This document shows, one piece after another, positions 43,295-53,032 of a stretch of DNA of 64,000 nt (its first letter is position 1; each line of letters starts with the position of its first letter). The notes under the pieces are model-generated. The model made no database searches. It was not told the origin of the DNA and saw only the letters and a program-made list of their open reading frames with translations. Source of the stretch: Candidatus Kapaibacterium sp. GTDB lineage: Bacteria; Bacteroidota; Ignavibacteria; Kapaibacteriales; UBA7675. A program made the position numbers and the translations under genes. Location of the stretch: the NCBI GenBank assembly GCA_028284775.1, contig JANQRB010000073.1, positions 1-64,000 on the forward strand, given 5' to 3'.

Positions 43295-45484
43295 ATGGAC
43301 GCGGAACTGAATTCAAAGAAGAAGCATCTGCTGGCGCAATGCCGGAAAAGTATGCGGCGGGTAGACGAAAAGCTGATAGGGCGGGCTTTTGATTTTTGCG
43401 TCAGTGCCCACGGCAAGGACCTGCGTGCTTCCGGCGAGCCCTATTACACGCATCCGGTGGAAGTGGCCACCATCGTTGCGACGGAGCTACCGCTCGATGA
43501 TGCCTCTGTCGCAGCCGCATTGTTACACGATGTCGTGGAAGACACCGATTTCAGCCTTAAGGATATCGAGCAGGAATTCGGTCCGACTGTTGCCAATATC
43601 GTCGACGGCGCCACCAAAATTACCGATGTGTTCAAGAGTCACGAAATCACCAAAGCCGAGAGCTATCGCAAACTGCTGCTCTCGCTGATCAACGACGTGC
43701 GTGTGATCCTGGTAAAATTCGCCGACCGTCTGCACAATATGCGGACGCTGCAGTTCCTACCGGAGCAGAAACAGCGGCGGATGGCGCGGGAAACCCTGAC
43801 GATTTACGCGCCCTTCGCACATCGCTTCGGCCTTGGAAACATCAAATGGGAACTGGAGGATCTTGCCTTCAAGTACATCAATCGTCCCGCCTTCGACAGC
43901 ATCAAGAATGCCCTTAATACGAAGCGCGACGAACGGCAACGCTACATTGACAAGTTCTCGGGTCCTATTCAGGAACATTTAAAAGAACAGGGATTTCACT
44001 TCGACATCAACGGACGTGCCAAGCATCTGTATTCGATCTACAACAAGATGGTCAGCCGCGGTAAATCAATCGATGAGATATACGATCTCTTTGCCGTCCG
44101 CGTTATTCTCGACACCCCGAACGATAATGACTGCTTCCTGGTGTACGGCATCGTATCCGATATCTATACGCCGGTGCCGGAGCGTTTTAAGAATTACGTG
44201 TCGGTTCCGAAGAAGAACGGTTATCAATCGCTGCACACGACGGTCATCGGCCCCGAGGGCAAAAAAGTTGAAGTGCAGATTCGTACACGCAACATGCACG
44301 AAGTGGCCGAGAAAGGTGTCGCGGCGCATTTTCGGTATAAAGAAATGACCGGTAAATCCAACGTCGAAGACAAAGAGCTTGAAGAATGGGCGCAGTGGGT
44401 TCGCGATATTTTTGATAGTGCCGGCGACGAGGCGCCGGAGCAGCTCATCGAGAGCTTTAAACTAAATCTCTATCAGGATGAAATTTATGTTTTCACGCCT
44501 GCCGGCGATTTACGGATACTTCCGAAGAAGGCCACACCGGTGGATTTTGCCTACAATATTCACACTAAAGTTGGCCGTCATTGCATCGGCGCTAAAGTTA
44601 ACCAGAAGATCGTCCCCCTCGACTATGAACTGCGCAGCGGCGATCAGGTCGAAATTATAACGTCGAAAAACCAACGGCCCAATAAGGATTGGGAGCGCTT
44701 TGTTATCACACATAAAGCCAAGACGAACATACGCCGCTTTCTCAACGAAGAGAAGCGTGGCAAGGTGGCGGAAGGACGTTATTTGTGGCAGCGTCGGGCC
44801 AAGAAGCTCAAACTTCACATCAACGATGATGAACTCGACAAGATCGTTCGTTCGCTTAAGTATGACAATCGCGGTGAATTCTTCTTTGCTCTCGGCTCCG
44901 GAACGCTTGCTGTGGATGTCGCAGGCAAAATGATCCAGGAAAAGTGGGAAGGCAGCAGCGCTAAACCCGAGAACAGCGCCACCGATCAGCCGATTATTTT
45001 CAATCGCTTCACCGAAACGGCGCGAACGGAATCCAATGGAGTCAGCGTTGCCGGCTCCGGCAATTCGGTGCTTTACTCTTATGCACGTTGCTGTAATCCC
45101 GTGCCCGGCGATGATGTGGTCGGTGTCGTAACGATTGGCAGCGGCATCAAGGTGCACCGTAAATCTTGTAAAAATATTAAATCTATGATGGATAAACTGC
45201 GTCCGCGGATTGTGGATGTAGAGTGGTCATCGGTGCTTACAGAAGATTATCTGGCGGCAATCAAGATTACAGGCGACGACCGACCGGCCATGCTGCACGA
45301 TATTACCAACGCGATTGTTAACTGTGACAATACCAATATCCGCAGTGTTAACATCGATTCCTACGATTCGATGTTTGAAGGAATCGTCACGGTTCATGTC
45401 AAGAACGTCAATCAGGTGCAGAAGATATTCGAGGTGCTCAAAAAAGTGAAAGGCGTTAAGACTACCACGCGCTTCGAAGGCTAG
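43295..45484 (+). CDS. rel: Bifunctional (p)ppGpp synthetase/hydrolase (Rel/SpoT)
   Basis: The 729-residue enzyme has an intact HD hydrolase domain: YYTHPVEVA near residue 49, LLHDVVEDTDF near 77 and KFADRLHNMRTL near 140. The synthetase domain shows YDLFAVRVIL, KNGYQSLHTTVIG and VEVQIRTRNMHEVAEKGVAAH. TGS follows near residue 400 and ACT near residue 659. It makes and degrades the stringent-response alarmone. The ATG at 43295 has AAGG just upstream and is preferred to an in-frame GTG at 43280. It is the only such enzyme in this window. Confidence 0.97.
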   Translation: MDAELNSKKKHLLAQCRKSMRRVDEKLIGRAFDFCVSAHGKDLRASGEPYYTHPVEVATIVATELPLDDASVAAALLHDVVEDTDFSLKDIEQEFGPTVANIVDGATKITDVFKSHEITKAESYRKLLLSLINDVRVILVKFADRLHNMRTLQFLPEQKQRRMARETLTIYAPFAHRFGLGNIKWELEDLAFKYINRPAFDSIKNALNTKRDERQRYIDKFSGPIQEHLKEQGFHFDINGRAKHLYSIYNKMVSRGKSIDEIYDLFAVRVILDTPNDNDCFLVYGIVSDIYTPVPERFKNYVSVPKKNGYQSLHTTVIGPEGKKVEVQIRTRNMHEVAEKGVAAHFRYKEMTGKSNVEDKELEEWAQWVRDIFDSAGDEAPEQLIESFKLNLYQDEIYVFTPAGDLRILPKKATPVDFAYNIHTKVGRHCIGAKVNQKIVPLDYELRSGDQVEIITSKNQRPNKDWERFVITHKAKTNIRRFLNEEKRGKVAEGRYLWQRRAKKLKLHINDDELDKIVRSLKYDNRGEFFFALGSGTLAVDVAGKMIQEKWEGSSAKPENSATDQPIIFNRFTETARTESNGVSVAGSGNSVLYSYARCCNPVPGDDVVGVVTIGSGIKVHRKSCKNIKSMMDKLRPRIVDVEWSSVLTEDYLAAIKITGDDRPAMLHDITNAIVNCDNTNIRSVNIDSYDSMFEGIVTVHVKNVNQVQKIFEVLKKVKGVKTTTRFEG

Positions 45485-45508
45485 ACGCCGGCGCTCTTTC
45501 GCAACAGC

Positions 45509-46513
45509 TTATTTGCGTTTGATAGTGATTGTTCCGCTGACGGTTTTGGCTTTGATCAGGCTGCCGCCCCCATTTAGAGCGCCATTGACGGACTTGCGTT
45601 TGATATTACCGCGGAAGCCCTTCGTATTACTGAGTTGTACTTCGCCCTTGTTTGTTTGTGCGTCGATATTGCCGTTCACAGCGCCGGTGAGGAAGATATC
45701 GATATCGCCACTCTCGGCGTTAAGCTGAAGACCTTTGTTCCGGCCGCTTACGGAGACGGCGATATCACCGCGATCGCTGGCGGCGACAATCTTGCCTTTA
45801 ACGCTTTTTATCTCAACGTCGCCGCCGGTAGTCGCGACATCAACCGAACCAACGGCATTAATAACCATTACATCACCGCCCCCGGTCTGCAATTTCAGAT
45901 CGCCCGTGACTTTGGTGGCCTCGATCTCGCCGCCCGCGGTTGTTATTGCCAACTCCCCGGCAACCTCCTTGACGTGGACGTCACCCGAGACGGTTTCCAG
46001 TTGAACTCCGCCGTCGACATTGGCAACGCTGATGTCGCCGTTTTTGGTGTGAAGATGGAGATTAAACCTCTGCGGCACTTTGACGATGTATTCAACCTTA
46101 AAGCTCCACCAGCCCCAGCTCAGGTTAAATTTCTGCGGTCGGCGCGCCCCGCGCACCTGAATCGTGGGGCCGGATTTTGCCAGCGATAGTCCGAAGCTGT
46201 TGACCTCGCCTTCGCTGCCGTGCAGTTTCGCGACAATTTCCACCTTCTTATGTCGCCAGCTTACAACATTAATGTCGCCAAGCTCCGTTTCAATGTAGAT
46301 GCTTTCACCGGCTGCCGCGTCGAATGTGCGCCGCACGACATTATCTGCTGTGCTTGGTGTCGCGGATGGAATAATGCAGCAAGGAGGAATTTGAGTCTGC
46401 TGAGCCAGACAAGGCCGATAAAGCCCGAGGGAGGAAACAAGTAGGGCCAGGGTCCAAACGACCGATCGATAGGAGAGAGCCGAAGGGCGTCGATATGGAA
46501 CTGGACCGAGCAT
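45509..46513 (-). CDS. DUF4097-type beta-helical envelope protein
   Basis: The 334-residue protein has a signal peptide (TLALLVSSLGLYRPCLAQQ). The mature part is made of repeated short beta strands such as GDISVANVDGGVQLETVSGD, GGDVMVINAVGSVDVATTGG and DIDIFLTGAVNGNIDAQT, typical of DUF4097 adhesin-like proteins. The fold is presumably a beta-solenoid in the periplasm or on the surface. Function is unknown. The start at 46513 is chosen over an in-frame one 52 codons upstream that would run into rsmB. It may be transcribed with rsmB. Confidence 0.82.
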   Translation of the reverse strand: MLGPVPYRRPSALSYRSVVWTLALLVSSLGLYRPCLAQQTQIPPCCIIPSATPSTADNVVRRTFDAAAGESIYIETELGDINVVSWRHKKVEIVAKLHGSEGEVNSFGLSLAKSGPTIQVRGARRPQKFNLSWGWWSFKVEYIVKVPQRFNLHLHTKNGDISVANVDGGVQLETVSGDVHVKEVAGELAITTAGGEIEATKVTGDLKLQTGGGDVMVINAVGSVDVATTGGDVEIKSVKGKIVAASDRGDIAVSVSGRNKGLQLNAESGDIDIFLTGAVNGNIDAQTNKGEVQLSNTKGFRGNIKRKSVNGALNGGGSLIKAKTVSGTITIKRK

Positions 46514-46592
46514 ACCTGTCAATTTTTCTGCGCCAATCGACGAGCTACGAAGTTTCGTGGGACAGGTTGCAAAATTATTGCGAAAGGGCATG

Positions 46593-48038
46593 TTAGTTTT
46601 CCCGGACGAATCGAGCGGCAAATGCGCCGTGCATCTGGTGTTTGTGCGGCAGGGTCTCCAAAAAACCATCGCTACACAGTTCCGACGGCAAAATTCTCTC
46701 GGCCGGATCCAGACGGTAATTCGAATGATTTTGCAAAAACCATGCCGCTATTTCCTGATTTTCGGCCGCTTCGATAGTACAGGTACTGTACAAGAGCGCA
46801 CCGCCGATTTTGACCATCCGAGCGGCGTTTGCCAGTATCTCGCGTTGAATGTCGGCCAACTGTTGAATATCCTGCACATCGCGCTTCCATTTGATCTCGG
46901 GAATTTTGCTCAGAGTGCCAAGCCCGGAACATGGTACATCGGCGACGACGACATCCGCGGCTGTATCGCTCTGCCATTCCCGCGCATCTGCCGTCAAGCA
47001 CTCGATGGAGTTTAGGTGCAGGCGCTTCGCATTAGCTTTGATGTGCGCCAGTTTGGCGCTGTACTTATCCAGCGCGATCACTTGCCCCTGATCCCGCATC
47101 AATTCAGCGAGAAAGACTGTTTTACCGCCGGGCGCAGCGCAAAGGTCGTAGACAGTGTCACCGGGAGAGGGCGCTGCCAGCCGCGTGGCAAGTGAGGCGC
47201 TGACATCCTGCACGCTGGCCCGACCCTGTTGAAGAATCTCCTGAGCAAGCGAATGCGGCATACTCGCGAGCAGCAGCGACCCCGCATTCCAGGGCGATTC
47301 CCTGTAATTGATGTTCTTTTCGTCAAGCAAGGTCGTCACAGACCCCGCATCCTTGTTGTTTTCGTGAATACGAAGAGTCAGACGGGGGCGAAGGTTGTTT
47401 GCCTCCAGTAAGGCTATCGTATCCTGCTCGCCGAAGCGATCGAGCCAGCGCTGCACCATCCATTCGGGATGGGCGTAGTTGATCGCGACAAAACGAACCG
47501 CCTCGCTGTCCTTGTCCGGGTAGCGAACTTCTTCCTTATTGGCGATAGCTGCCCGCAACACGGCATTAACCAGATTGGCGGGACGAATTCCCATAGATCG
47601 TTTGATGATTTCTACCGATTCATTAACTGCGGCCGACTGCGGAATTTTGTCTAACATCATTATTTGATACAGAGCGATGCGCAGCGCGTTTTTGATCGGT
47701 ATCTGACACTTATGATAGGCACCGCGGTAGCGGGCTGCGAGGATCCAGTCAAGCCTGGCCCGCCAGCGCTGGACTCCATTAGTCAACTCGGTCAATAATG
47801 CTTTATCGGATTTGTTGAGCTGGCCGCTGCGCAGTTCGTGTTCGAGCAACTTATCGAGGTAGGAATCGCTCTCTTCGACACGGTTCAGAATGCGCACGGC
47901 CGCCTCACGCGCGCCGCCCTTGGCTCTGCCCGGACTGCGTCCTTCGGAATCGGACTGACGCCGTCTTGTGCGCTTTCTTGCCTTCGTCTTGCTGACGGAC
48001 GCCGTCGAACGGCCTTTTTCGCTTAGCTGATGAAGCAT
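46593..48038 (-). CDS. rsmB: 16S rRNA (cytosine-967-C5)-methyltransferase
   Basis: The 481-residue protein has a basic N-terminal segment of about 40 residues, a NusB-like RNA-binding domain, and a methyltransferase domain. The SAM loop is VYDLCAAPGGKTVFLAEL, and the two Cys motifs are DVPCSGLGTL near residue 371 and YSTCTIEAAENQE near residue 416. It methylates C967 of 16S rRNA during ribosome assembly. The order NusB-MTase and the two cysteines identify RsmB. The extra basic N-terminus (ARKRTRRRQSD) is unusual. Confidence 0.93.
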   Translation of the reverse strand: MLHQLSEKGRSTASVSKTKARKRTRRRQSDSEGRSPGRAKGGAREAAVRILNRVEESDSYLDKLLEHELRSGQLNKSDKALLTELTNGVQRWRARLDWILAARYRGAYHKCQIPIKNALRIALYQIMMLDKIPQSAAVNESVEIIKRSMGIRPANLVNAVLRAAIANKEEVRYPDKDSEAVRFVAINYAHPEWMVQRWLDRFGEQDTIALLEANNLRPRLTLRIHENNKDAGSVTTLLDEKNINYRESPWNAGSLLLASMPHSLAQEILQQGRASVQDVSASLATRLAAPSPGDTVYDLCAAPGGKTVFLAELMRDQGQVIALDKYSAKLAHIKANAKRLHLNSIECLTADAREWQSDTAADVVVADVPCSGLGTLSKIPEIKWKRDVQDIQQLADIQREILANAARMVKIGGALLYSTCTIEAAENQEIAAWFLQNHSNYRLDPAERILPSELCSDGFLETLPHKHQMHGAFAARFVREN

Positions 48039-48268
48039 CGGGAACTACTCCTGCGCTGTTGAAAATCCACAGGCATCAAGTCACTGGTAACGTTTGGTTT
48101 CTCCAGGAGGTTTTTGGCTGTGGCCTTGCCGGCATTACTAAAGAATGTCATACTCAATACCTTGCACTCCAACAAAGACTTTGATAAATTGGCCGCCGTC
48201 CGGAAACAGTGTGCCGCCTGAAGAGGTAGGTATTGCGTTCACATTAATCAGTAGACTACACACGTGAT

Positions 48269-49078
48269 ATGAAGCGGATTAGTTCATTGTTGTTGATTTT
48301 TCTCCTTGGGGCACTGCCACTGGTCGCAGATGACGAAGTGAAGAAAGAGAAAGAAACGCCCATCAGGCCTACCAAGGGGACGAGTTGGCCCTGGCACCTG
48401 GGTGTACTTTTCGGCTTCAACTTCGTATCGCAATCCGGCAGTTTCAGTTCGGCCTGCATCTGCGAGTTCGAGAAGGGCGGTGGCGATGGATTAATCATCG
48501 GAGCATTTTACGAGAAAAAGTTTGCCCGCTCGCTGGCCTACGGCATCAGGCTTACCAGCGAGTCGCGCAATCTGACCGCCAAACGGCTCGAAAGCGAATT
48601 CGTGACCCTCGAAGGGGAAGAAGACGGGCAGTCGCTTGAGACCTCCGTCCGCTTTCGGCATGAAGCTCAAACTGAATTTTCCTTTATAGCTTTAACCCCC
48701 TATATCCAATGGACGCCCTTCAGTGCCTTGAATCTGCAGCTGGGGCTGTCACCACATTTTCTCACTTCCGGCTCGATCCGTCATGAGAAGCAATTGGCGC
48801 AGCGGACCCTGCGCGACGATAACGGGCAGATCCTGGATATCTCTCTCGCCGAGTCACTGAGACGGACGGCTGTCGTGGAAGATGGAGACTTTCCGGAACT
48901 CAATTCTTTTCAGATGGCGGCTACCGGATTAGTAAGTCTCAATATCAAGTTCAGTGATGATTTTACCTTTCAGCCGATGTTTCAGTATGTTATCCCGTTT
49001 ACCAACATTTCGGAAAAAGGCGAAAACTTCAAACTGCAGGTCGGGCAGCTGCTCTTCGGCTTGCGTAAAACATTTTGA
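48269..49078 (+). CDS. Outer-membrane beta-barrel protein of unknown function
   Basis: The 269-residue protein has a signal peptide ending LLGALPLVADD, then a short charged segment and a barrel of alternating strands with LGVLFGFNFVSQSGSF and YGIRLTSESRNL. It ends in a terminal Phe (LLFGLRKTF), the usual barrel signal. It resembles PorT-like porin-family barrels in size. Function is unknown. It is divergent from rsmB. Confidence 0.75.
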   Translation: MKRISSLLLIFLLGALPLVADDEVKKEKETPIRPTKGTSWPWHLGVLFGFNFVSQSGSFSSACICEFEKGGGDGLIIGAFYEKKFARSLAYGIRLTSESRNLTAKRLESEFVTLEGEEDGQSLETSVRFRHEAQTEFSFIALTPYIQWTPFSALNLQLGLSPHFLTSGSIRHEKQLAQRTLRDDNGQILDISLAESLRRTAVVEDGDFPELNSFQMAATGLVSLNIKFSDDFTFQPMFQYVIPFTNISEKGENFKLQVGQLLFGLRKTF

Positions 49079-49709
49079 GATGCATGATAGTTTGTAAATC
49101 ACGTTGACGCGGGACATATCGGCGATCTGCGTGTCAATGGAACACTCTGATCGAGGCTGGCAAAGAGGGTTTTTACTGTATCGAGCTCTGCGGTTTCCTT
49201 TCGCTTCGCCCCACCTGAAATTCAGTGCCGCCAAATTGATCAGGCCTAAAAATTGTTTGAATTAAAGAGTATTAAGTAATAACTTTTGGCTTGCCATAAC
49301 CTTCTGTACTGCCGGGAACGTTACCCGGCACAGTTTGTTAGGGAACAGCCAATACGCACGAGATTGGTAGAGAGACATAGGCGTTGGCGCTGCTCTGCGC
49401 AAGGGGAGGATGTACAAGAGTCGTATGCACGGAGCAGACTGAAGCCGGGTAAAGGCGGCAGAAAAATTGGATTGCCTTTTGATTCCCAGACTTGCACACA
49501 CACTCCATAAATTGCCTTCTTCGATGCGCTCCCGCGCAGTGGAATTTTTGTGTGGTGCCGGTCCCGAGAGCATTCGGATCACCTACCCGGCGTATGTGAT
49601 TAATAGTAGAGAAATTTATATATTGAAATTTGTGCGCTTCGCAGTAGAAAACACATTCAAGCTACGATTATACAGACGTAATGTTCCATTTATAGCCTGG
49701 TAGGTGAGT
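49079..49709. other. Intergenic region, 631 bases
   Basis: Between two plus-strand genes. A 7-bp hairpin TGCCGGG/CCCGGCA lies at 49310-49330 without a T-tract. AT-rich sequence from 49600 to 49700 is the likely promoter area for the OmpA-domain gene. Several short frames are open but none reads as a gene. Confidence 0.5.
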
Positions 49710-52415
49710 ATGCGCCTTCTCATGACATTCTGCACGGCAGTGCTGCTAGTTATTGCTCATACCCTTAGTGCTAAAACTCCGGCAAGCTCCTCTGCTGCCG
49801 CTAACGCATCTCAACCTGTACACCCTGCTTCGGACCACATCGCAGTCGCTTCAGCTCAACAGCATTTGCATTTGTTTAGCGCGACCGTACTTTCCGCTGC
49901 CGCACAGGATGACGATGAGAAAGGTCTCGGGATAATCTCCGACGAGCATATCCGGATTATCAATCTTGGCCCGGCTGTTAATTACGAGGGCCTGGATTAT
50001 GCGCCGACAATCAGCGCCGACGGCAAGACTTTGTACTTTGTCTCGGATCGCGAGGGCAGCATTATGGGTACTGATGGTGAACGCTCGCACGATTTCTGGT
50101 ATACGACGAAGGAAGATAATTACGATACTGTTTTTACGGGCCAGCCGGAGAATCTCGAGCCTGATTCACCCTATGGAAAGGCCGGCACCAACACACCCGA
50201 AAATGAAGGTGTTGCATCGATATCGGCTGATCAGCAATTACTCGTTTTTACCGGCTGCGACCGCGATGACGGTATCGGCGGCTGCGACCTTTACACCTCG
50301 GAGATCGAAGCTGGAGGTAAGTGGGGGCTGCCGAAAAACCTTGGCCGCAATGTCAATTCGGAAGACTGGGACTCCCAGCCGTCGATCGCGCCCGACAAGA
50401 GCCGTATCTATTTTGCTTCCAACCGTTCCGGAAGTGTCGGCGGCGGCGAAGATATGGATATCTGGTATACTGACTTCGACTTCGAGTTTGAAGAATGGCA
50501 GGAAGCCAAGAACCTCGGGCCGACCGTAAATACGGAACAGGATGACTGGTCGCCTTTTATCAATGCCGATAACACGACGCTGTTTTTCTCATCGCAAGGC
50601 CACGTGCCGAGCATCGGCGGTTTTGACTTTTACATTACCCGTCGTGACGAGGCCGACAACTGGACGACGCCGGAGAACATCGGCCGTCCTATCAATACCG
50701 AAGCGGATGAATTCTTTATCTCGGCGCCTGCCTCGGGGGATATCATATATTTTGCATCGACCCGCGAGGATATCAAAGGCTACCAGGGCGACTTTGACAT
50801 TTTTATGGCCTTTGTGCCTACCTTCACACGCGTGCAGGTTCTGACGGGAGTCGTGCTTGACGAATGCAGTGACGCCAACATTCCGGCAACGGTCGAGATA
50901 TTCAATCCCGTTACCAAAAGCCGGATCAAGCGAACGCTCGATGGCAGTACGGTCACAAACTTCGAACTGAATATCAATAACCTGGACTATGGCGATCCCA
51001 GGGATTCGATTATGAAAATCGACCTGGAAGTGACGGCGGAAAACCCCGGATATGGCAAAACCTCGACGACCTTTACCGTACATAAACCTGAAAAAGTTAA
51101 GCGTAAAGAAGACGCCAATAAGCCGATCAACCTCGAGCCAATTACGCTCAAGCTCGGCCAGCGCCCCAAACTCGCGGCGGAAATGGCTTTTTCGAATTAC
51201 ACCCTCGACCACCCGGATGATCCGAAATTCGGTAATTTCAAGGGTCTCGTGATGGAAGAGGTCGTTACGATTTCACTGTATCCCCTCCTGAACTATGTTT
51301 TCTTTGATGAGGGCGAGTCCGTCATTCCGGATCGTTATATCCTCTTTAAGAATCAGGCGCAGACGGCTGCGTTTTCAGACCAGTCGATTCCCGGCGGTAC
51401 CTTTGAGAAGTATTACAACATCCTCAATATTTACGGGTATCGACTGCGTCAGCATCCGGATGCCAAGCTCAACATTTTAGGCTGCATCGGCACGGTAAGC
51501 GAGAAAGAAAAAGATAAAGCGATTTCGCAACGGCGGGCGGAAGTTGTCTTTAAGTATCTCAACGAGGTATGGGGTATTGCCGAAGATCGTCTGAAAGTCG
51601 AATCGCGCGGCCTGCCTAAACTGCCTTCCAACAAGAAAGATTCGATGGGTGTTGTTGAAAATCGGCGTGTTGAGCTGCTATGCGACGAGTGGGAAATCGT
51701 GAAACCGATCGTGGATCGCGATCCGACCCTCTTCCCCTCGCCGGAAGTAATGACATTCCGTATGGACAATGGTATCGACAATAATATTGTTGCCAGTCGG
51801 CGCATCGAAGTGAGCCATGGCGGCAAGCCCTGGATAACTCTCAAAGAAGTCGGACTCACCGATGCGACGCATGAATGGGATTGGCTGAGCAGCGACGGCG
51901 AACTGCCCAAGAAAGGCGATGAATCACCGTTCCAGGCCCGATTGGTGGTTACCAGTAAGAATGGCCGCGAGTGTATCTCCGACCCGATTACGATCCTGGT
52001 ACGCCAGATAAGCACGGAAGATCTGATGCTTGAGGGCGGCGGCGCAAGTGGTAAAACTCTCGAAACCTATAACCTGGTGCTCTTTAAGTTTAACAGCGAT
52101 CAGGCCGGTCCGCTCAATGCGCGAATCCTGAAAGAATTTGTGTATCCGCGGGTATTCAGCAGCACCGAGATTAATATCGTCGGCCACACGGATGTTGTTG
52201 GTTTGTATGAAACTAACAAGAAACTGTCGGTGCGCCGCGCCGCCACCGTCTCGAGGTCGATCAAGAAGAACCGCAGCAAGTATAAAATCCTCGAATCGGA
52301 CGGTGTCGGCGAGGACAACGAATTATACACCAACGCGCTTCCGGAGGGCCGGTTTTACAATCGTACCGTTCAAATCGTCATTCAGACGCCACTGGAAGAA
52401 GCTCAGGCCAACTGA
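49710..52415 (+). CDS. Envelope protein with PD40 propeller repeats and two OmpA-like domains
   Basis: The 901-residue protein has a signal peptide (LLMTFCTAVLLVIAHTLSA) and a short low-complexity region. A WD40-like/PD40 propeller at about residues 85-375 contains TISADGKTLYFVSDREGS and PDKSRIYFASNRSGSVGGGE. A carboxypeptidase-regulatory-like beta domain near 375-480 (TGVVLDECSDANIPATVEIF) follows, then two OmpA-like domains near 520-665 and 785-895. The second keeps IVGHTDVVGLYETNKKLSVRRA; the first lacks the peptidoglycan-binding Asp. The layout resembles T9SS PorE-type proteins that anchor the outer membrane to peptidoglycan. ATG at 49710 is preferred to GTG at 49704. Confidence 0.85.
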   Translation: MRLLMTFCTAVLLVIAHTLSAKTPASSSAAANASQPVHPASDHIAVASAQQHLHLFSATVLSAAAQDDDEKGLGIISDEHIRIINLGPAVNYEGLDYAPTISADGKTLYFVSDREGSIMGTDGERSHDFWYTTKEDNYDTVFTGQPENLEPDSPYGKAGTNTPENEGVASISADQQLLVFTGCDRDDGIGGCDLYTSEIEAGGKWGLPKNLGRNVNSEDWDSQPSIAPDKSRIYFASNRSGSVGGGEDMDIWYTDFDFEFEEWQEAKNLGPTVNTEQDDWSPFINADNTTLFFSSQGHVPSIGGFDFYITRRDEADNWTTPENIGRPINTEADEFFISAPASGDIIYFASTREDIKGYQGDFDIFMAFVPTFTRVQVLTGVVLDECSDANIPATVEIFNPVTKSRIKRTLDGSTVTNFELNINNLDYGDPRDSIMKIDLEVTAENPGYGKTSTTFTVHKPEKVKRKEDANKPINLEPITLKLGQRPKLAAEMAFSNYTLDHPDDPKFGNFKGLVMEEVVTISLYPLLNYVFFDEGESVIPDRYILFKNQAQTAAFSDQSIPGGTFEKYYNILNIYGYRLRQHPDAKLNILGCIGTVSEKEKDKAISQRRAEVVFKYLNEVWGIAEDRLKVESRGLPKLPSNKKDSMGVVENRRVELLCDEWEIVKPIVDRDPTLFPSPEVMTFRMDNGIDNNIVASRRIEVSHGGKPWITLKEVGLTDATHEWDWLSSDGELPKKGDESPFQARLVVTSKNGRECISDPITILVRQISTEDLMLEGGGASGKTLETYNLVLFKFNSDQAGPLNARILKEFVYPRVFSSTEINIVGHTDVVGLYETNKKLSVRRAATVSRSIKKNRSKYKILESDGVGEDNELYTNALPEGRFYNRTVQIVIQTPLEEAQAN

Positions 52416-52464
52416 TCCTGAAAAACTGTAAATACCTGTAAATTCAGCGTAAAATCGTTGTAAG

Positions 52465-52492
52465 AAAGGCGGCTCTCAGAGCCGCCTTTTTT
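52465..52492 (+). terminator. Rho-independent terminator after the OmpA-domain gene
   Basis: AAAGGCGGCTC and GAGCCGCCTTT form an almost loopless strong stem, followed by T residues. It lies 50 bases after the stop codon. Confidence 0.93.
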
Positions 52493-53032
52493 GTGACATA
52501 ACTTTCAATCGGGTGTCGTACGCGTTATGGATTCCAGCTGGCTGCAACCTATTGGCTGTCTGCTTGTTTCTTTCAAAAGGCTGCGTATTCCATATTGCTT
52601 CGGAGTGGAGCAACCAACGTGAGTGGCTTTAAAATGAACTAAGCTGTCAACGTCACTGCCGTAGTCGATTGTGTGTATTCTTCTTAGACTATCCGCAGAG
52701 TAGAAGTACACAATAGACACGATTCGACACTATTCGCTCCGAAGGCGGCATTGCTGACTCACTTTTCGGTGTCGGTATGCGTACGGCAAGAAATTGCGGT
52801 ACGCAAAATCCCGCGACTGACCCAGATAAGAAGCATAGGCGCGAGTGCTCTACGTGTACTGTCGCGTGGGAACTTTGTTCTTAATTCTTCGGGTATGGTT
52901 GGGCGCATACTCGAATCGGCTGAAAGACGCAACACAATCATTGGAATCGTTAGCGGCATTGCTGGCAGAGACATTCAATTAAATCTCAAAAGATACCCCG
53001 TTTTCCACGCTACAAATTTAAGGAAGCGTCTC
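52493..53032. other. Long leader upstream of the first array protein
   Basis: This gap of about 540 bases has no convincing gene. The frame of the following protein is open for 94 codons upstream of its ATG, but that stretch lacks a signal peptide and looks non-coding. AAGGA lies shortly before the ATG at 53033. Confidence 0.5.

Noticed and set aside
49310..49330. Hairpin TGCCGGG/CCCGGCA as a terminator for the beta-barrel gene
   Set aside because: No T-tract follows, and it lies more than 230 bases beyond the stop codon.
52751..53032. Extension of array copy 1 by 94 codons to an upstream start
   Set aside because: It would bury the signal peptide in the middle of the protein. The ATG at 53033 has AAGGA upstream and begins a normal signal peptide.
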